From Sphingobacteriales bacterium 44-15 (GTDB lineage: Bacteria; Bacteroidota; Bacteroidia; Chitinophagales; Chitinophagaceae), in assembly GCA_001899685.1 (NCBI GenBank), contig MKWG01000017.1:45739-109738 (forward strand): 64,000 nt of DNA. Reading direction: 5' to 3'. Shown in pieces: positions 25,380 to 33,276 of the stretch (position 1 is its first letter; every line of letters starts with the position of its first letter). The notes below the pieces were generated by a model. The model ran no database searches. It was not told where the DNA came from and saw only the letters and a program-made list of their open reading frames with translations. Position numbers and translations under genes: made by a program.

Positions 25380-25513
25380 GACAACGTGCCGCGGCTCTGC
25401 GATGGATGGGAAATTGAAGCACTTCCGTTCAGCTAATGTACAAAAGTTGATAGAAGAACACAAGTTCAATTTAGCACGTCAGCCCCGCTATTGCAAAACC
25501 GATGTTAGCGGTT
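25380..25513 (-). other. attC-like site S4
   Basis: Minus strand: ACCGCTAACATCGG, TTTTGCAATAGCGGGGCTG, ACGTGC, about 65 bases of spacer, then CCCATCCATCGCAGAGCC and GCGGCACGTTGTC. The first core (GAACCGCTAAC) is the reverse complement of the first bases of its own cassette, which begins GTTAGCGGT in site S5 at 27193. This nine-base exact complementarity is a defining property of integron cassettes. Confidence 0.7.
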
Positions 25514-25533
25514 CGTACTTCTTTCCTGTCAGT

Positions 25534-25902
25534 TTAAATAAAGAAGTTTCTGAACTTTTCAAGAACTGTCAGAGGATAGCCAGCCCAGAACAAAAAAATC
25601 GGTATCTGAAACAATATAAATTCACGAAGACCACCTTTCCAGTCCTTTGTAATGGCATAGCAGATAAGTGTAGTTAAAGAATGGATGATTAGAAATGTTA
25701 CACCAACTTTGAAAGTTTGCGGAAATAGTAAAAGCAATCCGCCTATTCCCAAAAACAATGACAACAACTGAATGCCCGACCGGGAAAAATTCGCCTTAAT
25801 ATAAAGCAAACCAGTTTCAGGTTTCTTTACCCATAGATACGAATTATAAACAGACGCTATACTGGAAACTATAATCAGTATCGTACTTATTATTTTTATC
25901 AT
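25534..25902 (-). CDS. Four-helix membrane protein, possibly DoxX-like
   Basis: A 122-residue integral membrane protein. Hydrophobic segments: IISTILIIVSSIASVYNSYL (residues 3-22), LLSLFLGIGGLLLLFP (46-61), KVGVTFLIIHSLTTLICYAI (64-83) and FILFQIPIFLFWAGYPL (95-111), giving four spans like small DoxX-family proteins. There are no catalytic motifs. It is the last gene of a three-gene group with an AraC regulator and a DUF1398 protein, four bases after the latter, and ends just before site S4. Function unknown. Confidence 0.7.
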   Translation of the reverse strand: MIKIISTILIIVSSIASVYNSYLWVKKPETGLLYIKANFSRSGIQLLSLFLGIGGLLLLFPQTFKVGVTFLIIHSLTTLICYAITKDWKGGLREFILFQIPIFLFWAGYPLTVLEKFRNFFI

Positions 25903-25906
25903 AGTT

Positions 25907-26296
25907 TTACTGCGGAATTTGTTCTACCAAAATTTCATTTCCTGCTTTGTCGTAATAAGTACAAGTCATCTTGTCCATACAGATTTCCCATTTTTCAATT
26001 CCCGTTTCTGCACACATTTTGATAAATGTCAAATAGTCCGTTTTTCCTTGTTGATGAGCAAGCAACTCGGCTTTAAATTCTTCGATTTTTGTCGTGTCCG
26101 AAATTGCCAATGGTTCATACTTTGCCGGGACAGTTGCTGTGTAATTGTCGCTTGCGTGATAATCAATGTGTCCGTCTGTTACATACGCTTCGTAATGCGT
26201 AACGCCCAATGATTTGATTTCTTTGATGTAAGCAGGAAAGTCTGCACCTGATTTTACTTTGCTGTGCGCTGTTTTGATTTGTTCTACTGTAAACAT
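25907..26296 (-). CDS. DUF1398 family protein
   Basis: A 129-residue soluble protein matching the DUF1398 pattern (PF07166, E. coli YbcV type): FTVEQIKTAHSKVKSGADFP, then AYIKEIKSLGVTHYEAYVTDG and a second half with YLTFIKMCAETGIEKWEICM, CTYYDKAGNEI. No biochemical role is established for the family. It lies between the AraC gene (84-bp gap) and the membrane protein (4-bp gap), and the three form one cassette-sized group bounded by sites S5 and S4. The AraC regulator probably controls it. Confidence 0.8.
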   Translation of the reverse strand: MFTVEQIKTAHSKVKSGADFPAYIKEIKSLGVTHYEAYVTDGHIDYHASDNYTATVPAKYEPLAISDTTKIEEFKAELLAHQQGKTDYLTFIKMCAETGIEKWEICMDKMTCTYYDKAGNEILVEQIPQ

Positions 26297-26380
26297 TTTT
26301 TCTTGATTTTAATTGTTGTGCATTATTGCATTGCAAAAGTGCGACAACTAAAAATCCTGTAATTGTAAAAAATCGTTTTT

Positions 26381-27145
26381 CTACAAGAAGCGTTTAAAAT
26401 TTTCGGGGGTATTGCCCGTGAATTGTTTAAAATCCTTGATGAAATGGGCTTGGTCAAAGAAATTGTTTTCGTAGCAAATTTCGGTCAGCGTTTTCGCATC
26501 ATTCATATTGTCAAGAACCGAGTTAAAACGAACGATGGAAGCAAACTTTTTGGCAGTTGTTCCTACTGTTTTTCTAAACCGTTTTTCAAAAGGGCTTTGA
26601 CTGATAAATAATTTTTCGTTGAGTTCTTTTATTTTGATTGTTCCTTTCGATTGGTAAATGAGTTTTACCGCTTCAACTATTAATTTATCGGTTTCAATGT
26701 CTTTGAGTTCAGAGAGTAGAAACTGCTCAACTATTTTTATTCGTTGTTTGTCCGTGGAAACTGTGGCTAATTTTTCTTCAACTTCCTTTACTTTTTGTTT
26801 TTCAAAAATGTCATCAAGAGAAATAACTAAATCAAAAAGTTCATTTGCAGGATGTGAAGAAAAATGCGCAAAACCTATATCGCTAAAATATACCAGAATG
26901 GTTCCGATGTTGTCCGAATTTTTGAAGATTTTATAGCCGTTAGAAATGCCGGTAATTCCAGCCGATGTCATCTTGTTTACAGCCTTGTCTTTAATGGACG
27001 AAATTTGTCCCTTATACTGAAACCCCATAACAAGTCCCGATGAAGGAAACACTTTGTATTCACTTTCCAAGTCCATTTCCGATACTACATAATATTTTAT
27101 GTAGTCCTTTAATTTATCAGTTGGAAAGTGTTTGTCAAATTTCAT
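26381..27145 (-). CDS. AraC-family transcriptional regulator
   Basis: A 254-residue regulator. The N-terminal sensor region (HFPTDKLKDYIKYYVVSEMD, VFPSSGLVMGFQYKG) resembles the DUF6597-type domain of Bacteroidota AraC proteins. The C-terminal double helix-turn-helix is clear: KIKELNEKLFISQSPFEKRF and LTEICYENNFFDQAHFIKDF, followed by KQFTGNTPENFKRF. ATG at 27145 is preferred; an upstream GTG at 27229 would translate through the attC-like palindrome S5. It is the first gene of the group ending at S4 and probably regulates the DUF1398 and membrane-protein genes. Confidence 0.88.
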   Translation of the reverse strand: MKFDKHFPTDKLKDYIKYYVVSEMDLESEYKVFPSSGLVMGFQYKGQISSIKDKAVNKMTSAGITGISNGYKIFKNSDNIGTILVYFSDIGFAHFSSHPANELFDLVISLDDIFEKQKVKEVEEKLATVSTDKQRIKIVEQFLLSELKDIETDKLIVEAVKLIYQSKGTIKIKELNEKLFISQSPFEKRFRKTVGTTAKKFASIVRFNSVLDNMNDAKTLTEICYENNFFDQAHFIKDFKQFTGNTPENFKRFL

Positions 27146-27185
27146 TTGTCTGTTAGTCGTTATTGGAACTGTCGCTATAGTATGA

Positions 27186-27321
27186 CCGCTAACGTTTTGG
27201 GTATTGCCGAAGGCGGGGATTTTTAGCACAAAAGTTCAATCGAAGAACGAATGTTGAAGCTTGCACAAATCTCTAATCAAAGCCATTCAGCCCCGCTTTT
27301 AGCAATACCTTGTTATGTGGC
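27186..27321 (-). other. attC-like site S5, the most symmetrical of the set
   Basis: Minus strand: GCCACATAACAAGGTATTGC, TAAAAGCGGGGC, about 65 bases, then CCCCGCCTTCGGCAATACC, CAAAACGTTAGCGG. The blocks AAGGTATTGC and AGCGGGG pair with CCCCGC and GCAATACC, giving a 136-bp imperfect palindrome comparable in length to Vibrio VCR-type attC. The kinase stop codon (TAA) is inside the first core (ACATAAC). Confidence 0.72.
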
Positions 27322-29154
27322 GTTTTGTTTCGTTTCTCTAATTTTGTTGTCAATAAATTGTATATCTTTGTCATTCATATCTGCTCCTTTTTGGATTTTA
27401 ATTTGCCTCGTTTTTAAGTAACAATTTAATGCTTCGTTTGTCTGTCCTTCTTTTTTATATATGTCTCCCAATGTTAACCACAAGTAGTCTGTCATAGGAT
27501 ATTTCTTCAATATGCTGTCAAGGTATGAAACGGCTTCATTGAACTGTCCTGATTGATGTAAATATTGTGCTTTCATTGACATTCCTTGAGCTGGATTTAT
27601 TTGCTTGTCAATTAGTAGCTCCGCATATTTAATAGCATTTTCAAAATCGCCAATGAAGAAATATGATTTAGATAAATTGCTAATTGTTTCTCCATCATTT
27701 TGATTGTTATTTAATACAACTTCAAAAAACTTGATGGCATTTTTAAAATCGTGAACCTGATAACAACACATTGCTGCATTAAATGATTCGTTAATTGTCA
27801 GGTTTGAATAGTCAGCCAACTTTGTGTAAATTTTTGAAGCGAACTCAAATAGTTGGTTCTGAATAAATTTTGGAAGAAGATTTTTTGCATTTGTGTGTAA
27901 TGATAATTTTTCTGGTGTAAGTTCAAAACCACGTAAAATACATTGTGCTGATTCGCTAATATCTCCTGTTTCAACTAATGCGTTTGCTAAGTTCATTAAT
28001 GCTCCACTATTGTTAGGGTCAAGCTCAACTGCTCTTAAAAGACAAGTTTTTGCATCTTTATTGTTGTTTTGTTCTAAATAAATAACTCCAAGATTATTTA
28101 ATGCGGTTGGATTGTATTGATATAGAAAAACAGATTTCTTTGTTGATTCTAAAGCATTTTGAAGTTGACCTAATTCATATTCAAGTCGCCCTTTTTGTGA
28201 CCAAGCTGTAAAGTGGTCAGGTTGATGACGCAAATATTCGTTTATGGCTTGTAATGCACCACTTTTATTTCCGATGGCAGATAAAGAACGAGATAGTATG
28301 TATAGTTCTTCTAATTTATCATCTTTGCTTATAGTTTGTTTGGGAATATCAATTGAGTTTTCTTTAGCAACAGAAACCAAATCTTTAAAAAGCTCTTGAA
28401 ATTGTTGGTATCTTTTAGATAAATCCTTTTCCATACACTTTTTAGTAATATCAAAAAGTGGGTGATTTATTCTTTTTACAGGTTCTTTAAGATGAACTTG
28501 TCTTATATCGGGGCTTGACATTACATAAGGATAGTTCCCTTTTGTAATGAGTTGGTACAACACTATTCCAAAGCTATATATATCGCTTCTATGGTCTATT
28601 CGGTCAGGGTGAAAAATTTGTTCAGGCGAATAGTAAAGTGGTGTTCCACCACCGATTCTGTCGTCATTTAAAATAGATTTGGATAGTCCAAAATCAGTAA
28701 TTTTTAAATTCAACTCGCGGTCAATAAGTATATTGTCTGGCTTAATATCTGAATGTGCAATCATTCCCTTACCAACACAATGATTCATACCATAGGCAAA
28801 CTGAATTGCCCATTTGATTATTAACGCTAAAGGAATGTCTTTTCCTATGTAATTTGTTAGTCTATTTTCGCCATTGTCATTCGGCTCAATAAATTCAGCA
28901 GCAACAAAAATTCTTCCGTCAATTTTTTCTGCAAAAAGTGTCTTTACGATGTTTTGATGAACTCCAAAAGAAGTCCAATTTTTTGCCTCCGTAAAAAATA
29001 GTTCTTCAAGGTGCGGTTTTATGTCTTGATAGCTTTTTAAAACAAAAGGAAATGGAATTCCTTCTTTCTCAACAAGAAATACGTGTCCCATTGCTCCGCC
29101 AAATTGTTTCAGAACTTTATATTCTCCACCAATCGTTGTCTTTGCTTCTGTCAT
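27313..29154 (-). CDS. Serine/threonine protein kinase with C-terminal TPR repeats
   Basis: A 613-residue Hanks-type kinase. The glycine loop is GGAMGHVF, the ATP-anchoring lysine K40 (FVLKSYQ), and the catalytic loop H134-S-D136-I-K-P-D-N with D154-F-G; the activation segment ends GGTPLYYSPEQIF. D136, N141 and D154 are all present, so it should be active. From about residue 280 on, nine or ten TPR units (AWSQKGRLEYELGQLQNALE; ALNNLGVIYLEQNNNKDAK and others) provide a protein-binding scaffold. There is no transmembrane helix. It forms a single-gene cassette: its start and end carry matching GTTATGTGGC sequences in inverted orientation (sites S6 and S5). Confidence 0.9.
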   Translation of the reverse strand: MTEAKTTIGGEYKVLKQFGGAMGHVFLVEKEGIPFPFVLKSYQDIKPHLEELFFTEAKNWTSFGVHQNIVKTLFAEKIDGRIFVAAEFIEPNDNGENRLTNYIGKDIPLALIIKWAIQFAYGMNHCVGKGMIAHSDIKPDNILIDRELNLKITDFGLSKSILNDDRIGGGTPLYYSPEQIFHPDRIDHRSDIYSFGIVLYQLITKGNYPYVMSSPDIRQVHLKEPVKRINHPLFDITKKCMEKDLSKRYQQFQELFKDLVSVAKENSIDIPKQTISKDDKLEELYILSRSLSAIGNKSGALQAINEYLRHQPDHFTAWSQKGRLEYELGQLQNALESTKKSVFLYQYNPTALNNLGVIYLEQNNNKDAKTCLLRAVELDPNNSGALMNLANALVETGDISESAQCILRGFELTPEKLSLHTNAKNLLPKFIQNQLFEFASKIYTKLADYSNLTINESFNAAMCCYQVHDFKNAIKFFEVVLNNNQNDGETISNLSKSYFFIGDFENAIKYAELLIDKQINPAQGMSMKAQYLHQSGQFNEAVSYLDSILKKYPMTDYLWLTLGDIYKKEGQTNEALNCYLKTRQIKIQKGADMNDKDIQFIDNKIRETKQNAT

Positions 29155-29176
29155 TAGTAGGGTGTCGTTTTAAAAT

Positions 29177-29213
29177 GCCACATAACGCGTAAATTTATGT
29201 TATTATATGCGGT
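29177..29213 (-). other. attC-like site S6 (5' boundary of the array)
   Basis: Minus strand: CCGCATATAATAACATAAA, TTTACGC, GTTATGTGGC. The ends (GCATATAATAAC and GTTATGTGGC) form a short imperfect palindrome. GTTATGTGGC is the exact complement of the GCCACATAAC that opens site S5 at the other end of the kinase gene. No integrase or attI-like region is recognisable upstream. Confidence 0.55.
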
Positions 29214-29730
29214 TTCCCAACATTGAAAATCAACTACTTAATGTTATAGGTTTTGTATTGTCATTGCGTAAATACAAATCTTCTCATCCGGTAATAAACG
29301 TTTATAATCATTTGCACACGGCTCCTGGCTGCATTTGTTTCGCTGGCCAGTATTACTGCAGTATAAGGATACGCCCCACGATATTCATCGGATAGGCACA
29401 AGGAACGATGAGCAGCGACCTGAAGCTTACTACATAAAATCTCAGCAGTTTTTATTGCGCTATATACCGGCTGTGCAAGGCTCCGCCATTTTCACTCCCA
29501 TATACACGGCAGCAGCAAATAATATAATTTAAAAAATGGGGAGACGGGCTTATAATAAGTTGATCGGAAGATGTGACGGATGGGCTTGTATAAATGCATA
29601 TATTTTTTTACTGTGTGCAAGCTTTCCTGAGAAAAAACCTGGAGGGCTAATGAGTTTGACATGAATTCCAGCGCCCGGCATACAGAACACTGGAATTTAT
29701 GACGTACTCTTTTTTTGTTGTACAGGATGT
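29214..29730. other. Non-coding stretch between cassette array and phosphodiesterase gene
   Basis: About 515 bp with no convincing gene. Short frames at 29207-29395 and 29335-29532 have no recognisable composition or start context. No integrase fragment, tRNA or clear hairpin is seen. A short TCTTTTTTTG run at 29707-29715 lies just past the end of the minus-strand phosphodiesterase gene. Confidence 0.5.
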
Positions 29731-31404
29731 TTACTTATGCTTAAACAACCGGTTGGCAGGAACTATTTGTTTGGCAAGACCCGGTCCTTTGTAAAAGACA
29801 TCTAACCAGTAACCGCCGGCAGCATTAAAATATTCTACTTTGATGCTGTGCATGCCGGCATCAAGCCTGATATCATCCGAAGCTTCCTGCACGCCATGAT
29901 CCCCATCGTTATCCACTACCTTTTTACCATCTATATATAATTTGCTGCCGTCATCCGACTGGGTAAAAAAGCGGTACTTCCCCGGGGTATCAATCTTAAT
30001 ATATCCGTCGTACACAAGGGCGAAGGTGGGATTGTCCTTTTCCTTTACATCCGCAAGCTGGGCCGCATCAATTGTAAATTCATAGCTGTTCCATTTTTTT
30101 GCAGGTACAAGCCCCCCGAAAACGGGAAGCTGCTTCCATCCTTTGCCTTTGAAAAAGGATACGGACAAACCTGTATTGGCGTCTGGTTTTACAATCCTGT
30201 AATAGGCGGATTTCACCAGGCTTGCATTTCCTTTGTCGTCGTAAGCAATGGCCTGTACCACCGTAGTGCTGTCTACAGTAAAGGGAGCTTTATATACGGG
30301 TGAGCTGCTGTCGGGAATACCGCCATTCAGCGTATAGTGGATCACGTTGTTATCTGCTGCGGCCTTGATGGTGACGGTGGCCGGCTGGTTGATATATAAC
30401 CCTCCTGCCTGCTGGTAGAGGTTCTTGGGCGGAAAAATAGTGGGGGAGGCAATCACTTCTTTTCCTTTCCAGAGATTTGCCGGCTCCTCAAATCCTTCAA
30501 ATGCCGGTTTTATAGGGCGGGCGATCCATGCATAAGGAGGTGTAAGATGAAATGCAAAAGCAATAGTGGCGGCAAGATCATACGTATATACCTGCTGCTG
30601 TATCTTATAGCCTTTCTTAATATCCTTGCCGTATAATATCATGGCAATCTCGCCTTCTTCAATAGTGGCGCCGCCATGACCGGTGCCCACGCCGCCGTGA
30701 TCTGCGGTGATGATAACAAGCGTATTCTGATCAACGCCCGCTTCTTTGATGCCACTTAATATTTCTCTCACCAGCGAATCCGTTTTGCCTACTGCGGCAT
30801 AATATTCGGGGGTGCCATGCCCGTAGTGATGCCCGGCATGATCCACATGATCAAAATGTACAAAACCGAATGTCGGCTTTTTTTCTTTGATATAATGGAT
30901 GAAATCTGCTGCCGTGGAGTCTTCTGTTGAAAAGGTTTTATCATAGTTCACTGCTTTCTTCTCAAACAGGCGTCCGAAACCACTCCAGTTATATACCGCG
31001 CCGATCTCCGCATCCGGCCTTTGCTGGCGGAGTATGCCGAATATAGTAGGGAATATACCTTCATCCCCGGCAACTATAGGAGGCAGCGTGTGGTCATCTC
31101 GCTCCCAGTCATTGTTGGTTACTCCGTGCTGTTCGGGCCCTGCGCCCATGATCATGGATGCCCAGTTCTGGCTGCTGGCTGTGGTCAGCACCGTACGCAC
31201 ATTCCATTTCACCGCGCCGTTGGCTATCATGCTGTCCATGACAGGTGTTTTTGCATTTCTGATGCCATCGGGGCTCAAGCCATCTACTCCTATCACTATA
31301 ACATGTTCTATGCCTTCGGGATACCGGCCCGCATCATTTGAGGTGGAAGTACAGGATGCTAAGAAGAATAATAGTGCTGTGATGACAAGATTTTCCTTTT
31401 TCAT
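29731..31404 (-). CDS. Exported ENPP-like phosphodiesterase with chitobiase-like and PA14 C-terminal domains
   Basis: A 557-residue lipoprotein (lipobox LASC). The catalytic domain is of the alkaline-phosphatase superfamily, ENPP type: the first metal aspartate in VIVIGVDGLSPDGI, the nucleophile region TTASSQNWASMIMG, then HFDHVDHAGHHYG, TADHGGVGTGHGG with the remaining metal ligands. After residue about 330 comes a chitobiase/hexosaminidase-type beta module (YTLNGGIPDSSSPVYKAPF). A PA14 domain follows (GYIKIDTPGKYRFFTQSDDG, SKLYIDGKKVVDNDGDH). PA14 and the beta module suggest glycan or surface binding. The substrate could be a nucleotide, phosphodiester lipid or sphingolipid. It is divergent from a ceramidase-like gene. 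Confidence 0.88.
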   Translation of the reverse strand: MKKENLVITALLFFLASCTSTSNDAGRYPEGIEHVIVIGVDGLSPDGIRNAKTPVMDSMIANGAVKWNVRTVLTTASSQNWASMIMGAGPEQHGVTNNDWERDDHTLPPIVAGDEGIFPTIFGILRQQRPDAEIGAVYNWSGFGRLFEKKAVNYDKTFSTEDSTAADFIHYIKEKKPTFGFVHFDHVDHAGHHYGHGTPEYYAAVGKTDSLVREILSGIKEAGVDQNTLVIITADHGGVGTGHGGATIEEGEIAMILYGKDIKKGYKIQQQVYTYDLAATIAFAFHLTPPYAWIARPIKPAFEGFEEPANLWKGKEVIASPTIFPPKNLYQQAGGLYINQPATVTIKAAADNNVIHYTLNGGIPDSSSPVYKAPFTVDSTTVVQAIAYDDKGNASLVKSAYYRIVKPDANTGLSVSFFKGKGWKQLPVFGGLVPAKKWNSYEFTIDAAQLADVKEKDNPTFALVYDGYIKIDTPGKYRFFTQSDDGSKLYIDGKKVVDNDGDHGVQEASDDIRLDAGMHSIKVEYFNAAGGYWLDVFYKGPGLAKQIVPANRLFKHK

Positions 31405-31733
31405 GAAATTGTTTTTTGGGTGGTTATGAAACGTTTTTCTGTTGATCGTAATGACTGCTTTGCCGGATCAGGAGCGGATATAAAATAAGCCGCTGATCTG
31501 CAAATTTGATGATGGTGCGTTACTTAGATGTTAATAAATACTAACCTAAAAGTTAAGTAATACTAAAGATAAGGGATTTGCCGGAATTATAACAAAGATT
31601 TGCCGGGCATTTAAAACCAGCCCGGGAAGCGCATCTGCAAACAAAGAGATATGCACAGGCACTATGTCCTGGGTCAATACCTGCAATTTTTGCCGTGTAA
31701 GGCGTAATTTTATTCGCTCAAAACAATGCTTTT
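31405..31733. promoter_or_regulatory. Divergent intergenic region (phosphodiesterase / ceramidase)
   Basis: A 329-bp gap that must hold promoters for both flanking genes. It has an AT-rich core (about 31520-31600, ACTTAGATG..TACTAACC..AAGTTAAGTAATAC) with partly repeated TTACTTA/TAAGTAA words. No clear TAnnTTTG box at a proper distance is seen for either gene. Confidence 0.4.
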
Positions 31734-32987
31734 ATGAACCGTGCGATTTTCTTGTTTATATTTTTCGGGCTGTTATCATGTTACCCTGTATATGTAAAAG
31801 GACAGGAGGGAAAATTGTCAGCAGGTGCGGATGAGGCGCCTCTGAATCCTCCCGACAGCGCTTATATGGCCGGCTACGGGCAAAACAGGATGAGCACCGG
31901 TGTGCATGATAACCTATATGTAAAGGCAGTGGCCATCGCTAATAATGACAATGCAGTTGTTTTTGTAACATTTGACTGTATCGGGTTGCCTTATCCGGTA
32001 TTGCAACAGATCCGGGATGCCGTAGAAAAAAAGATACCTCCTTCACAACTGGATGTTACGCATATCATCGCTTCTTCTACACATACGCATGCCGGTCCTG
32101 ATGTAATAGGGATATGGGGAGAAGATATGCAGCACTCCGGCGTTGACAGCGCTTATATTTCTTTTCTTATTCATACAGCGGCTGATGTGATAACCCGTGC
32201 ATGGAAGCACAGGCAGCCGGTTACCGCCAGGTATGCCACTACCAGCTTTGGTGAAGACTGGGTGGAAAATGTTTCGGACAGCGCAGAAATTGACAGGGAA
32301 GCAGCCATACTTCAATTGTTAAGCTCAAGAGGAAAAAATATCGCTACCCTTACCAACTTTGCCTGTCATCCTACTATCCTTGATGATAAGAACACTCTTA
32401 TCAGTGCAGATTATCCTTCGGGGTTTTATAAGCAGATGCGCGCAAAGATTGGTGGTGTTAATCTCTTTCTCCAGGGGGCTATCGGCGGGTGGGTACAACC
32501 GGAAAAAGTGCCCCGTGATTTTGAGACTGCAGAAAAAAAGGGCAGGGATCTTGCCGAAGCTGCGATCGCTGCTTTAAAATCGGCAAAGCCGCTTGAAGGA
32601 AATGCTATACAGTTCCGTTCTCAGGCCTTTGAAATGCCTGTTCGAAACGAGGCGCTCACGGAGCTTGCTTATGCAGGCGTTATTCACAGAGATATTGCAG
32701 ATGGCACTTTAACGGAAATAGCATGGTGTAGTATCGGGAATGCCGCTTTTATAACGCAGCCCGGTGAGACATCTCCCTTGTATTCCTTCCGTGCAAAGCA
32801 GCTCATGAAGAACAACGGACCAAAATTCATCCTCGGTTTGGGCATGGATGAGCTTGGATATATTATCAAGCCGGAATTTTTCCGGGAAGGGACAACATTG
32901 CATGCTTCAAAATACCTGAAAAGTATGTCTCCGGGGAAGGAGGCTTCCGACGTGATGATGCGGGTGATAGATGAGTTGGTGGAATAA
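31734..32987 (+). CDS. Neutral/alkaline ceramidase-like hydrolase
   Basis: A 417-residue exported protein (signal MNRAIFLFIFFGLLSCYPVYVKG). It begins like neutral/alkaline non-lysosomal ceramidases (LSAGADEAPLNPPDSAYMAGYGQ) and carries the zinc-site motif SSTHTHAGPDVIG, then NFACHPTIL, LFLQGAIGGWVQP and a late glutamate-rich QPGETSPLYSF. It is shorter than classical ceramidases (over 600 residues) and lacks their C-terminal domain, as many bacterial homologues do; several are annotated only as 'neutral/alkaline non-lysosomal ceramidase N-terminal domain'. True ceramide hydrolysis is not certain. It is divergently paired with a phosphodiesterase. Confidence 0.82.
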   Translation: MNRAIFLFIFFGLLSCYPVYVKGQEGKLSAGADEAPLNPPDSAYMAGYGQNRMSTGVHDNLYVKAVAIANNDNAVVFVTFDCIGLPYPVLQQIRDAVEKKIPPSQLDVTHIIASSTHTHAGPDVIGIWGEDMQHSGVDSAYISFLIHTAADVITRAWKHRQPVTARYATTSFGEDWVENVSDSAEIDREAAILQLLSSRGKNIATLTNFACHPTILDDKNTLISADYPSGFYKQMRAKIGGVNLFLQGAIGGWVQPEKVPRDFETAEKKGRDLAEAAIAALKSAKPLEGNAIQFRSQAFEMPVRNEALTELAYAGVIHRDIADGTLTEIAWCSIGNAAFITQPGETSPLYSFRAKQLMKNNGPKFILGLGMDELGYIIKPEFFREGTTLHASKYLKSMSPGKEASDVMMRVIDELVE

Positions 32988-33210
32988 CCCACAAAACGCC
33001 GGTTGCAAAAAAAACATTCTTGTATCATCCTTGTGAGTAGATAATAAAGCGGGCCTCATCATTGAAGGGGCGACGTTGAATAAAATGAGACTGCTTCAGC
33101 TTTGCCGATACCTCTCTCAATTATGCGTTCTATACGTGGTTTACAGGAACCTTTCACGGTAATCCGGGATTACAAATAATTCCATTCTCTCAACAAAGGA
33201 TATAATTTTA

Positions 33211-33240
33211 AAATATTTTAATCATTTGATTAAAATATTT
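33211..33240. promoter_or_regulatory. 30-bp perfect palindrome, probable TetR operator
   Basis: A 14-base arm (33211-33224, ending TTTTAATCA) and its perfect inverted copy (33227-33240, beginning TGATTAAAAT) flank two bases. A further half-site TTTGATTAAAT follows at once (33238-33248). It lies 36 bp before the TetR start at 33277 and overlaps the putative -33 element, so the TetR protein encoded next probably binds here and represses its own operon. Confidence 0.75.
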
Positions 33241-33270
33241 GATTAAATAATAAAAATGATTATACCTTTG
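33238..33270 (+). promoter_or_regulatory. Bacteroidota-type promoter of the tetR-exporter operon
   Basis: TTTG (33238-33241) and TACCTTTG (33263-33270) are 21 bp apart, fitting the -33 TTTG / -7 TAnnTTTG pattern. The expected transcription start is near 33276-33278, almost at the ATG of 33277, suggesting a leaderless or nearly leaderless tetR mRNA. Confidence 0.55.
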
Positions 33271-33276
33271 TCTTCA

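Noticed and set aside
25402..25677. 91-codon plus-strand frame
   Set aside because: It runs straight through palindrome S4 and antisense to the membrane-protein gene; no family features.
27146..27229. N-terminal extension of the AraC gene
   Set aside because: These codons are the attC-like arm itself; the protein's family-like start is at 27145.
29207..29532. Two short plus-strand frames in the gap beyond the cassette array, considered as an integrase remnant
   Set aside because: No tyrosine-recombinase motifs or recognisable composition; the gap looks non-coding.
33211..33240. Palindrome considered as another attC-like site
   Set aside because: It is perfectly symmetrical, AT-rich and overlaps a promoter before tetR; no AAC/GTT ends or GCGGGGC block. 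Better explained as an operator.
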